Source: Polydactylus sextarius (taxonomy: Eukaryota; Chordata; Actinopteri; Polynemidae). Taken from it: DNA of 64,000 bases. The translations under genes and the position numbers were made by a program. Each line of letters opens with the position of its first letter. The first letter of the stretch is position 1. Positions 38,001 to 49,162 of the stretch are shown here, in pieces. The stretch lies in the NCBI GenBank assembly GCA_016801845.1, contig CM028907.1, positions 20,197,098-20,261,097 on the forward strand, in the 5' to 3' direction. The notes beneath the pieces were generated by a model that saw only the letters and a list, made by a program, of their open reading frames with translations, was not told the DNA's origin and did not search any database.

Positions 38001-41000
38001 GAAGGTTAGCAACTTAAAAAAAATATCCTATGAAATATATGTGATATGTGTGTGTGTGTATCTAAACACACATCATGTGAACAATGATGCAATGTCACCA
38101 GGGAAAGATATGGTCAACACTGACGCCAGACATCAGACATGCCCATTACACACACACACACACGTAGCAAAATAGACACAGAGAAAAGTAGATAGACAGT
38201 GGCTGATGGAGAAGTGGAAAAGTGAGGAAGGACTGAATACATAGAATTATATATTATTAGAGTACATATTATTATAACTAGCACCAGCTGATATTAATAG
38301 TTGTGGGTAGAAGCTGCCAATAGTCCACTACAGTTGACAGGTCTATGCTGCTGAGACCTGATACTCAGCACTAAAAATAACTAGAATAAAGTCATATGTT
38401 AAGTTAATTATGATAAAAAAGACAAGACAAATTCAGTATAATGTAATAATTGTGATGATACGATGCAATAACCATGTGATGACAAACTAGCTGATGTTAA
38501 TGAGGATTTTCAGTCAATTCTCATACGTAACTTGTTGTAGATGATGTTACATCACGATTTATCGTCATGTTTAAGGAAAAGCACAAAGTCCTCAAAAATA
38601 TATGAGAAATGGATTCTCAGTTTTTCCTCCACTAAACAAGAAATAGGGTCAATAGGTCAATTAGACATAAAACAGAACTACATTTAAACAAGGATGACAA
38701 GTTAGAGTTTGAAATATATCAAAGAGTTTTAATCACTGCTAAAATAAGTCACATCAGCGGTTCTTTTCCTTATTAACGTTGTAGCTTCATAACTACATTA
38801 CATTACATATGCAAATCATTTAAAACTATAACAGTCATTTATGACTGTATCTGTGCATTAATGTCGCTTACAGACAGTGTTAGGGCAGTTACTTTTGAAT
38901 TGTATTTTATCACAGGTTACAAACTATACACCTTTTAATGTAATTGAATATATCAGATTAGAGTAACGTGTCATAAATACTTCAACGTCATTTTCCGATT
39001 GCGTTAACATTGTGAATTCACGTGTTATTGGTATGATACCGCTACCTGTATTAGACTGAACCCAGGAGGCTCTGATGGTGATGGAAAAAACAATTTGTCT
39101 TTGATCTTTTTATTTTCCACAGTGTCACGTTAGAGCGAAAAACGAGATGAAAATAAAAACCATGCGAGTTTATAGTTCACCAGAACATTTGGTTTTCATT
39201 TGTTATCTCGCAACTAATCCGTTTCAAATAAAAGCAGCACAAGAGAGAGCAACGGCAGTTTCTTACCCTCTCTGTGTTCCCACAGCATGAAACGTCTGCA
39301 AGAGATAAGTGAAAATAACTTTGGGGAGAACGAGAAAGCTGAAATACATCATTCTCAAACAGCTATTAAAAAGCTCTTGGACATTTTAGGAGGGATGAAT
39401 ATTCTACATTCTGTGTGTAGGAATTTAATTATTGTACATATGTTTGTTGTGACTTGGCTGGTCATCTGTGCAGGTTTGCAGTTGGACCAGCCAGGGTTCG
39501 ACAGATCAGCATAGCTTACAGCTAAACTACAACCACTTTCAAAGCTCGAATGAATAATAATGCTCGAATTCTTTCTGATCTATTGATTTTTAATGTGCTT
39601 GAATCCTGATTACTATTTAAACTGCAAAAGTGTAACCAAATCAAGTTAAGTGTGTATAACTGGTGGAGACATGGAGACTTGGTTGTTACTACACCAGACC
39701 AGATATGCCTTTGTTTTTCTGCACAATCATCTGTTCACATGTTTTTATCTTTTCAGGGAAAATTTAGAGATTTCTTAGAGATGTTTCTTACAGTTTATTT
39801 ATTCTTTTTGACATTTTTTTTATTTTAACTATGAATGGTGGACTGAATAAACTGTGGGAGCTGAGGCAGATGATTAAATGCAATCTGCTTTTTGCCTGGA
39901 AATGATTTTTAGGTCAAGATGGAGGGAAATCCCTCATTAACAATGTGCCATCATGTTTGTTTCTCTACTTTACTCACACATTTAAAACACGCACATGAAT
40001 GATGCCTCTCTCCAGTTATGGAACCTCACTTTTCACTTACAGCCACTGTATTGGTTCTGTATCAGGAGCTGAGTAGAATGGGACACAGCACAGTGTAGTA
40101 TAGTGCACAGTGGCCAAGAAGCCTGTGAAAGAACAATGACAGGAAAAGGAATAAATGAAACTGCCAGATTTGCCCCATTAAAGATTAAACTCTGATTGGT
40201 GGCTAAGTCTGATCATAAATTTGTCCTCTAAAATGGATAAAAACATAATGAACTTTAATATAAACTCAAAATGAAATTGCAGTTCATGAATTGTAAATAA
40301 ACTGTTTGCTCATTATAAAAAAGAAGGATTATAAATTAGATTTTTAAATGCTTTCACTTGATCTTTCAGATCATTTGAAATCGCATCCATTGATGAATTT
40401 GTAGTTGAGTTGTTTATGTTAGTATTCCTGATTAATCTCAAAACATCAAAGATCAAGTGTCATTTTATTCTGATGCAGGTTCAGTCACTTACTGCTGTAT
40501 TTATACAATTTGCTGTAATATTTTATTCTTTCTTCATTTGACAATTTCAAATTGACCAAGTTCCCAGAAATCTATGAGCAGTAACAGTAAATACTAAACT
40601 GTTCCTGGTCTGTATCATTGTATCGGATAGTCTGTCATAATTTAACCAAACCAATATTATTTAAGGATATCTACAATTTTAATGATAATTAGTAATAATT
40701 GTTAAACACACATAAATAGTTATGAATAGAAGTGAAGCTCCTTATGTCCAGCTGGCTGAATTTGAACTTAATGAAAACAGTTCTGATCCAAACACTTGTT
40801 TATTCTATTTTTAAAAAGAAGATTAAATAATGATTTAAAAAGCTATTGCATAAATGGAAAGCTGAAACGAAATACACAAGTCTTTATCTGAATATGATAT
40901 GTATCATTTATTCCATCACTACAGAGCGTCTAGTTTATCACAATGTGTTACTGTGTTTTTCATATGTGAGAGAGAGTCACTTTGGGGTCCATTAATAAAA

Positions 41001-41740
41001 CAAAAGCAAAAGCGCATATAAAAACAGCAACTGAAAAAAAATACTTTTTGACTTGAGTGAAAACAAATAGTAGAAACTCTCCAAACCATAGGAGCAGAGC
41101 AGAGACAAGCCGACTCTCTTTTAATTCACAGTCAACAAATAAACAGTTGTGTTTTGGAATCAGAATCAGATTCACATCGTCACATTGTCACAACTAGTGA
41201 CAATAAATTTAAAATTGAAACCGGCTGTCAGAAGAGTGAATGGAGCAAAGAGAATTTGAAGATGCAGTAGAAGTTTAGATGTAAATTTTAGACAATATGA
41301 AATATTACTTCTTCAGGTTCAGTCAGAATATCTCGGACCTTCTTAAACTGCTAAAAGACTGAGACTCATTCAACCTTGTCTAGGAGAAGATGGCACTATA
41401 GCAGAATCTTTTTTTTTTTTTTTTTATTTAATTATACCTTCGTTTTTTATTCTATTTATTTGTGACTTTTTTAGCTTTGGCAACTTGTTTGATCCAAAAT
41501 GTGGAATCACTAAAGCCAATTAAACAAAAAAAAAAGAAGATAATAAGTGAGATGACTGAAGGGCTTTTAACTTCCCTCTTCCCCTCATCATGTCTCTCTC
41601 TCTCTGTCTCTTTACCTTTCTAGAGAGGAAAAGGATGAGAGAGGAAAAGACAAGTGTCTGCAGCAATTGCCCCTTACTCTAAGTGTTTGTGTGTATGTGT
41701 GAGTGTGTGTGTTTCCTCTTCTGTCTTTTTTCCTCATGCA
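38001..41740. other. Unique AT-rich non-coding sequence
   Basis: No supported gene. Contains a short (AC)n at 38148-38163, a possible TAAC-rich repeat at 38870-39010 (listed) and a poly(T) run at 41409-41425. Confidence 0.5.
38870..39010. repeat. Possible relic of a 'GTTACTTTT...GTAACG' fish DNA repeat
   Basis: AGTGTTAGGGCAGTTACTTT, followed by TTATCACAGGTTAC, GATTAGAGTAACGTG and GATTGCGTTAAC, resembles the start of a dispersed fish DNA-transposon-type repeat of the form AGTGTTGGG-AGTAACGCGTTAC. Divergence is high and no terminal inverted repeat pair is visible, so this is tentative. Confidence 0.25.
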
Positions 41741-41746
41741 CATTTT

Positions 41747-41770
41747 ACACACACACACACACACACACAC
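41747..41770. repeat. (AC)n microsatellite, short
   Basis: About 12 AC units, preceded at 41690-41711 by TG-rich sequence in the opposite sense. Confidence 0.92.
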
Positions 41771-41852
41771 ATTACATATCACCTGCCTACAGTCCTGACC
41801 TTTATACCCGGGGTCACAGTGCCTGCTTAGCAGTTGTGCCCGATATTCTTTT

Positions 41853-42052
41853 TCATTTTGTTGTTCTTGTTAACAGGTTAAAGCGTTGACACAGCAGCTC
41901 ACGCCTCACTGCTGCATCATCTGTGGTTTCCTCATCCAATCCAGCTTTCATAACATATCAACTATACTGGAGGAGATGACAGTGACACCTTCCACTGTAG
42001 TTTCAATACCTTGAGTGAGGAGCAGCAGATTTACAGCTCGTTCTCTCTCCAT
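41853..42052 (-). pseudogene. Possible coding remnant with a frameshift, unknown family
   Basis: Reading the minus strand from an ATG at 42052 gives a charged then hydrophobic start (MERERAVNLLLLTQG) and a stop after about 34 codons at the phrase SSSIVDML. Skipping the two bases TG just there brings in a second frame (KAGLDEETTDDAAVRRELL) that stays open to a TGA at 41853. Together they read like one protein with one frameshift. A pyrimidine-rich tract ending in TAG lies just upstream of the ATG, and CAAGGTATTG inside could be a donor. The plus strand is also open over part of this segment, so the evidence is weak. No family recognised. Confidence 0.2.
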
Positions 42053-42231
42053 CTTTCCTAACAAGGGCAAATAAAAACCATGCAGCCGCTCATCAACTAT
42101 GGATGGTTACATTACCAATGGCAGCATCGTAGCAATGTGGACATATAAACATGTGTAACAACACAGTAGTTTGGTGCAGAAGCTGCAAAAGACAGTGTTT
42201 TCTCAAACTAGGGGCACAGCTTTTTGTCCCC

Positions 42232-42387
42232 TTACACTTGTAAATCCTTGGACAACGAATCTGGCAGCACCTTCTTTCGCTACCGTGTGAGGTCAGAGAC
42301 TGTAAATGTTGTGAAATGTATGACAGCCTCCTGACACTCCTCTTCCTCGTCTTCATCCTCATCATCACCCTCTTTCTCTTTCTGCTT
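42232..42387 (-). other. Acidic protein-like frame with one internal stop, unknown family
   Basis: The minus-strand frame encodes KEKEGDDEDEDEEEECQEAV followed by IHFTTFTVSDLTR, then TAG at 42280-42282. It continues without frame change as RKKVLPDSLSKDLQV before TAA at 42232. Acidic runs arise easily from GAT/GAG-rich DNA, so part of the effect is compositional. An AAAAGCAG at the left edge could be a weak acceptor. It lies about 150 bp downstream of an RFX X-box-like motif on the same strand. It could be a decayed exon. Confidence 0.2.
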
Positions 42388-42542
42388 TTAAGACATGGAA
42401 ACCACAGCAAACACGGCACAGTTACTATATGCTCATGAATGTGTGTGTCTTTATGAGAGCGAGGGAGAGACAGCAGTGATTTGAAGTTGAGATCATACAA
42501 CAGCTTTGTTTACACTCAGACAGAAGTCCTCTTCTCACCATG

Positions 42543-42556
42543 GTTGCTATGGTAAC
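42543..42556. promoter_or_regulatory. RFX X-box-like motif
   Basis: GTTGCTATGGTAAC is a near-perfect match to the palindromic RFX consensus GTTGCCATGGCAAC (two differences). RFX factors control ciliary and immune genes. On the minus strand an ATG followed by a donor-like GTGAGA begins one base beyond the motif (42541-42539). The motif is directly visible; promoter function is inference. Confidence 0.45.
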
Positions 42557-42639
42557 CCAGTTTTGTGTCAGAGCATGTGGCTGGTTTAATTGGGCAGGAT
42601 TAACCACAGTAAATTGTCCTATAATAAGAAGCAATTCAA

Positions 42640-42707
42640 TTAAAGCTTAACACTCAACAAAAGCATAAAAGCATTAAAGCATAACACTCAAATTACATTT
42701 AAGTAAC
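42640..42707. repeat. 34-bp tandem duplication, diverged
   Basis: ATTAAAGCTTAACACTCAAC and ATTAAAGCATAACACTCAAA recur at a spacing of about 34 bp. Confidence 0.6.
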
Positions 42708-45700
42708 TTTCAATTTAGAAAAAAAATACCACACTGTGTAATAAACACTAATATACTTCATCTATAGATTAGTTTACACTACAAGTGAATGATGTTTATT
42801 GAATATATATTGAATTAAGTAGATTTATATTATGTCCTGAGCATCTCATCCCCTTTACCTTGATTCTCTATCACTAACACAACTGACTTCTAAATGTACA
42901 ATTTTACAAAAGCTCCCACTCACTCATTCATTCAGTGTTCAGAGGCAGATATCGTCACAACAAAATAAAGACTAATTAACTCCACTTTTTCTTTTTTTTT
43001 CATACTCTGACTTCCTAAGGCTGTAGCCCACCTACACACCCCTATGTGAAAGACTTATTCTCTCTATTTCATCCAGTCTAAAATTAAGAAAAAAAAAAAA
43101 AAAAGTAGTGAATCACATGCTGACAGCTCCAAACAGCGCTGCCTCACAACTGACCAAGTGGTCAGTGAACTTAACTTGGACTCTGGACATTCAGGTTGTG
43201 GGTTTGCATTCTGGACATTCCAGGTTTAAGTTTGGGAATTTTCAGCATTACCAAAACCGAATTTTTAGCGATTACTGAATCCAAATTCTGTATGGTGGAA
43301 CCAGGTGCATTTGAAACAATGAATAGAGCATTATTATGAGCCAAATAATATATAATATAATAATGTATAGTTTTGTTTTGTTTTTTAAAAGTCTTTTAAA
43401 AAGTGGCTGATAATAAAACTGATTTCCAAAAATAAAAGCTGTGTGTTGGTTGCTCGTATGTATAACTGTGAAAGCATAGAGTACAGCAGGACTGCACGTA
43501 TTGATCCTTATTCTGCTTTTATTATCACTTCAACTCTGGGGCTCTCAGGACAAGTGCTCTGTCAAACACAGATACCTTGGTCATGAATCTGAAAACCTCA
43601 ACAGCAATTTTGGAAAGTTGTTTCCTTTTAGTCATACTTTTAAAATTTTGTCAGGTTAGCAGTGTAAAGCTGCAAGCTAAGTGTTGAAGAGTGGATATGG
43701 ATAGGATTATTAGGGAGTGAAATATTTTTTTTTTTATCTTAAATAAATGAAATATTATATTGCTGGGAATTTTGTGTGTAATAAATCAAAGCATGATCTT
43801 TCCCTAACCTTAACCAAAAATATAAACATTGAAAAAAAAAAAATATTGTACTGCAAGATTGGATATTTTGCTGCAAAACTAATATATTGTCTGTGCACAC
43901 TTTACTGATATATTTCTTAGCAACATTTTTCTATCTTGCCAAAAAAAAAAAAAAAAAAACAAATTATCAGGATATGCCATAATGATTTTTTTTATGGAGC
44001 ACATTTCCTAATTAACAGTCAGTTGAAGAGGACGGAATCGGGAAAGACTTCACGATAAAAAGCAACCCTCAGTTACACTGAAAAAACAAATGAGGAAGAC
44101 AGACTGTTTAAAGGAGAGGAGAGGAAATTAGGATGAGCGGGGTAGCGATGGAAGCACAGTAAGATGGAGGGAAAAAAGACAGAAGTAACAAGAAAGAGAA
44201 CTGTCAGAGAACAACATATGGAAATGACGGACGGGAGAAAATGGTCCAGCAACAGAGGAATAGAATTAAAGGCAAAGTGTAAATAAAGCTGGTTTAGTAG
44301 ATGGACTACATGGGCCACATAATATTTGCACAAGAATGATAAGTTTGAAAATTTACAGTCAGGGTACATCACAGTACAGGCTCAGCCAGGAGTTGCTGCA
44401 GACAGACAGGATCAATTGTGGATGGAGTCACAGAGACACAGAGGCCTGAGTGTGTGTGGCAAATACATTTTTTTCCTTCAATAACAGTCTCTTTTTTATG
44501 TTTTTATGATGGATATACAATGTCACAGTGATATAAACAGCATTTTCAGATTTAACCACTAGTGATAGAAGCACCAAGATTCTTCACGGAAGTAAAAGTA
44601 CAAAATACAATGTGACGATGCTCTATAATCCATTATCCCTGTTCTGAAGCTAAAGAATCTTGAGTTTTTACAAAATAAAATACACAGCTCAAGCTACAGA
44701 AAATGAACTATGCCAACTACTTTTAATGCATTGTACATTTGATACTTCTACTAAGTAACTGTTTGTCTGTTTTTTTTTTTTTTAAGAACTCAATCACAAG
44801 ACACAATGAAACACCCAAATGAAATGGTTTGCTCATAACAAAAGTAAGGCAGCTGACACACACTTTGAGGAAATTCTCACTTTCAGTTCTCAAATTCGCA
44901 AGTAATAATCGAGGTGTACAAGTCAGCACACCCAGGATCTGTGATGTGCAAAGAAAACTGAACTAAACCAACAATTTGAGGAAGTGGGCATGGGCGCACT
45001 AAGGTAGACATTTTTTTTTTCAAACTGCTTGAAATCTTTGCTGTTTACATAGGCCAGATTCAGAGTGACAGGCAGTTATTTTCTTAAGTAGTGCCATGCC
45101 TGCTCAACCTTGTGGCACACCTGCTGACGAGTACTGTTGGGAAGCAATTAGCTCAAGAGCCGCTAAAGTCCTTACAAGGATGTTTCACTGCTGTTCTTAG
45201 TCCTGATTCTACGCAGTTTGATGCTACACTACACCAGTAGGAGTCTACCTAATGGATCCATGTGTTTCTCTGGTTCTTCAATCACCAGATATAAAGCCAC
45301 CGAGGAGGCTAGACAGTGTTCTGCTGTTTTAATGCCATGCAGTGTCACACTGTAAACTGCAATGCAATCTGGGAGAAAAATAAGTGTTTAAAGATCTTTT
45401 AAGAGAATGCCATTATGTACAGGAATTTACAGAGGTAATTTATAGTAAACCCTGCCCTACCTAAGCGTCTTGCAAGGGTAAGAGAAAAGTGTGGGATGTA
45501 CAATTTAAAAATAAACCAATGTAAGAAGATCATGTTAACCTTTTTATTTGCGATTGTTTGTTTTTTGTAACTTGCAGCTGTTAATTTCAATTTGGAGCAC
45601 ATCTGCCGTGTAGTATCCATCAACACCAGGAGACTACTACACATCAAACCAATCAGCACTTTGTCACAGATGGCTAAAGCTACTTTGATAACACAACCGA

Positions 45701-46440
45701 TAAAGAATTATTTATTTCAGTATTTTTTCAATCTGCCTATGACAATGAATTATTCTTGTAAAGGCAATAAAATAAATAAATCTGAGTCTTTGTCCCTTTA
45801 AATCCTCTTCTAATTTAAGCTTGTTCTAGCCATCTTAAATTAACATTGACATTAACAATTCTTTTTAGTTTATATCAACATAAAAAAAAAAAAAGTGCTG
45901 TCATTGAGAGATACTGAGGTTTGTGTTTTTCACACTAGTAAAAAGAACGTCACATTCATAGGCTGATGTCAGCTAAAAGAAGAATACCATTGTTTTATAG
46001 AACCTACATTGACATTGACCCTGACAGGGGTGCAAAAGAAATCCAAGAGAGGGTATAATGCAAAATAAATGAGATATAGTCATGAAGAATGCAACGGTGA
46101 ATGATTCAAATGGAGGAACATAGGCAGATAATTAAGGTTTATTAAGGTCTAATTTTGCTTGTGTTCCATTGGAGACATGTTTTTATTTAAATACACAGTA
46201 ATGGACTGCACCTTTATTTTTACTAATATATAGTAATTCTAGAAGAGAGTATTCTAGAATAAAGCTGCTGCCATTTGTAAAGATCTAGTGAGATCAAATG
46301 TAAATAATTTGATCAAATTACAATACTATTGTGTTGTATTCTATTTCACTCAAGCTGGATAAGCTATTACGTGTCTTTTTATTGTAACTTTTGTTGCGGT
46401 GAACTTTGAGTGTTACTAATTTTAACCTTTGACCATGAGA
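42708..46440. other. Unique non-coding sequence
   Basis: No gene recognised. Poly(A) runs at 43089-43104 and 43940-43959, and a poly(T) run at 44771-44783. 43110-43230 has CGCTGCCTCACAAC...GGTTGTGGGTTTGCATTCTGG, which faintly recalls a fish repeat with a tRNA-like B-box, but it is too diverged to call. A 16-bp palindrome (TAATTTGATCAAATTA) at 46305-46320 is within chance expectation. Confidence 0.5.
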
Positions 46441-46441
46441 T

Positions 46442-46473
46442 GTGCTACATTCTGTTTGAACAGAATGTAGCAC
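46442..46473. repeat. Near-perfect palindrome, 15-bp arms with 2-nt centre
   Basis: Arms GTGCTACATTCTGTT (46442-46456) and AACAGAATGTAGCAC (46459-46473) are exact reverse complements around TG. A second small inverted repeat, ACAGTAAC-TCT-GTTACTGT, follows about 15 bp downstream. An arm this long is very unlikely by chance in 64 kb. It may be a snap-back replication product or a dimeric protein-binding site. Confidence 0.85.
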
Positions 46474-46905
46474 TGTTTGGTTGTACAGTAACTCTGTTAC
46501 TGTTTAAAGTTTAAAGGAATAGAATCTAAATCAACTAGTGAAGAAAAAAGGAAAGTGAGACAGGAAAGGGAAGGAAAAACAGGAGATGGTGAATGTCCCT
46601 GCGAGTCCAAATTTTAAAAAATGAGGAGAATAAAAGACAACTGATAAAAAGGCAGCAAACGGAAAGGCCAGACATGAACCAAGGAAAAGTTTTACAACAG
46701 CAATAATATAAATCTATCCAATTTTCTTTGTCTATGTGTGTGTGTGAATGCGTATGTGTGTATGTGTGGGCAGCAAGGGTCCCCTAAAAAGGACCTATGT
46801 GGCACATAACTAGGCATGGACCCAGAATATTACCACAGGGATCTGTCTCTGTGTCACACTTGCCTACCTACACATGGATACACACAGGCATGTGTGCATA
46901 CACAT
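46474..46905. other. Unique non-coding sequence
   Basis: Nothing recognised beyond a short TG-rich stretch at 46735-46767. Confidence 0.55.
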
Positions 46906-46907
46906 AT

Positions 46908-46911
<4 letters not shown>

Positions 46912-46964
<53 letters not shown>
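46912..46964. repeat. (CA)n microsatellite, about 26 units
   Basis: A pure CA array. With the (GT)n array at 47075-47121 it forms an inverted pair about 110 bp apart. Confidence 0.96.
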
Positions 46965-46969
<5 letters not shown>

Positions 46970-47071
46970 AGAGGACAGGGACGGTATAGCAAGGCTTTAA
47001 TGAGAAGTCTGATGTTCTCTTAGAGGCCAATTCCATGAGTCACAGCTTCATTTATTGGTGTATGTGTACCT

Positions 47072-47074
<3 letters not shown>

Positions 47075-47121
<47 letters not shown>
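47075..47121. repeat. (GT)n microsatellite, about 23 units
   Basis: A pure GT array complementary in sense to the CA array upstream; followed by a short A run and GAGAGTGCGAGAGTG. Confidence 0.96.
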
Positions 47122-47124
<3 letters not shown>

Positions 47125-47309
47125 AAAAAGAGAGTGCGAGAGTGTGTTTTGAGACTTTTATGGTTTATTCCCACTAGGGAGACATGCATGTGGTGGCCAG
47201 AGCCAATTGGACATGCCTGAAAGATTTCTTTTGGAGAAGAACATGGGGGGAAAAGGAAAGAGAGGAAAAAGAGGTAGAAAAAAAGAGTTATCTATAGAGT
47301 GGGTGAGAG

Positions 47310-47715
47310 ACGGAGGGAGAGAGAGAGAGAGAGCCTGTAATCCTATTCATTATGTATTCTCATGGTGAAAAGAAACAAGGATGGGATGGCCATGGTAGAG
47401 GATATTTCTTTGTAATAGGGACTGTCATTATTTTAAGAAATAATTATTAAAGATGCCCTCCACCTCCTTGAAATAATAAAAACCCTTCTCCTCTCTCTCC
47501 AGATGTGAGCACAAATAGAAGTTACAAGGGGCCACATTTCACTGCCTCAGCAATGAATCTTAACCCAGCAATAAGAAATGCAAGCATATCCCCTACAGAG
47601 AAAGAAACAATGAGCCATCTCCTGCAACAGTTCACATAAACCTGGTTAAAGTGGATAATGGAGGGGAATGTCCTTTCCCAGACTTCATGTTTTACTATCT
47701 GGTAGGTTTTTTGCT
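47310..47715. promoter_or_regulatory. Candidate conserved non-coding element
   Basis: About 400 bp without simple repeats, directly after a (GA)n patch at 47310-47332. Cores seen include TCCTATTCATTATGTATTCT, GGCCATGGTAGAGG, TTAAGAAATAATTATTAAAG and CAGCAATAAGAAATGCAAGC. The texture (long AT-rich runs broken by short conserved-looking GC words) resembles known vertebrate enhancers. No alignment was possible. Confidence 0.35.
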
Positions 47716-47958
47716 TTCTAAAGGATAGTATTAAGAATAAAACAGGTGCAATGATGCTGACATATTTGGTCTGGGTTGAGATTCGGTTTTACTGTCAAGG
47801 CTGTAACTCTGTCATCGAGCAGTTACCACTGCTTTCATAGTTGGGATGCAAGTGGACAGGAAGGTCACATCATTGGATACCACGGCCTCATCCAGTTTTA
47901 GTTGTCTGACCTTGTTTTTAAAGTGCGTGGAACTACTGACAACCATCCCTCAACACAG

Positions 47959-48045
47959 GAGGAGGCCTGTGACACCATCTATCCCTCACCTAAAACACCA
48001 TCCTTCCATCCTTTACCAGCAGACTTAACAAGTCATCTGTCTCAG
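47959..48045 (+). other. Weak candidate coding exon of 87 nt
   Basis: An acceptor-like CATCCCTCAACACAG ends at 47958 and a consensus donor CAG|GTGAGA begins at 48046. Between them is one open frame of exactly 29 codons (phase 0-0), starting EEACDTIYPSPKTPSFHPLP. The frame also stays open well beyond both splice sites (109 codons in total), so openness alone is not diagnostic. No family recognised. Confidence 0.22.
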
Positions 48046-48515
48046 GTGAGAGAAACAATTGTGGCCACTTCACCTCAAGTCACTTTAACAACTGTCGTTA
48101 CAATAACCACAGCCTCCCCAGTGACTGTTGGTGACCCTAATGGCCACTGTCGAAACTACCTGAGCTCCCTAACAACTGTCATTGGAACACCTTTGAACAC
48201 TAGATCTGTACTATCCACCCACAGAGGGTAAATTCTGGGAATTCGCCAACCTCCATCAGAAGAGAAAACCCCTTGGATGTGAAGTGAAAGGTCTTCAAGA
48301 AACTACAAGAGTCTAGTTGCCAAATACTATGACTTGACTATGACGAATGAGACTCTTCACAGTTTTATCTATATATGTAATTTGTTCTGAAAATATGATA
48401 ATGAAGTGAATGTAACTACATTTATAACAATCACTTGAACTAATATTCATATATATTCACACCCCTGCCCTTGTAAAACTACTTTACTAAAATTAGAAGT
48501 GCAGCATTTAATTTT

Positions 48516-48560
48516 GTGCGTGTGCGTGTATGTGCATGTGTGTGTGCGTGTGTGTGTGTG
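48516..48560. repeat. Imperfect (TG)n
   Basis: TG units with GC and AT interruptions (GTGCGTGTGCGTGTATGTGC), an older, decayed microsatellite. Confidence 0.9.
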
Positions 48561-48579
48561 ACCGTATCATAATTCACTG

Positions 48580-48770
48580 ACATGTAACTGTGAATCCATT
48601 CTCACAGCTCTGCCATTTGCTTAATTAGATGTAATCAGTGCTGAGAAGGTACATGATTGATGATTCCACCTAAATCAAATTACCATTAATTCTAATTCAT
48701 TGCAATCACACCATTACAATACATTTTTTCAAATCATCCTGATGGCATACGGTTTTGTCTTATTCTAGAA
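48580..48770. promoter_or_regulatory. Candidate conserved non-coding element, homeodomain-rich
   Basis: A dense series of homeodomain-type cores within 190 bp: GCTTAATTAGATGTAATCAG, CAAATTACCATTAATTCTAA and AATTCATTGCAATCACACC. There are no simple repeats and no coding potential. This is one of the better enhancer-like blocks by texture. Confidence 0.38.
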
Positions 48771-49082
48771 ATATGAAAGATTTAAAATACTGTTCGTCCA
48801 GCTTCCTCTGTTACGTAGCCATGATGACAGCTGTTGAGGGTGACTTGGAAACACTTACAATATTATGTATGAATATAGAAGTATAAGAACCGAGAAACAG
48901 CTGCTAAAATAATGGTTGCTTAATGACTGCTAAAATATAAACTTTGTGTTAAAGAAAGTTGGAATTTTATTTCAATGAACCAAATGTTGGCAGTAAAGAA
49001 AGAGTTAAAGGTCCACCAAAGTCATGACAGTTCAATATGAGAGTCATGGAACAATGAGGTTGATACTGAATTCCATTACAAC

Positions 49083-49162
49083 CAATCAATCAGTTGACCG
49101 ACCGACCAATAAATCAATCAATCAACTGACCAATTGATCGATTGATCAATCAATCAATTTAT
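49083..49162. repeat. Imperfect (CAAT/GACC)n tetranucleotide repeat with inverted segments
   Basis: Starts as CAATCAATCAG, passes through GACCGACCGACC and AATCAATCAATCAAC, then switches to TTGATCGATTGATC before returning to CAATCAATCAATTT. The sense change gives it local self-complementarity. Confidence 0.85.

Noticed and set aside
46441..46475. MicroRNA precursor at the 15-bp-arm palindrome
   Set aside because: The two-base centre cannot form a normal precursor loop and flanking pairing is absent.
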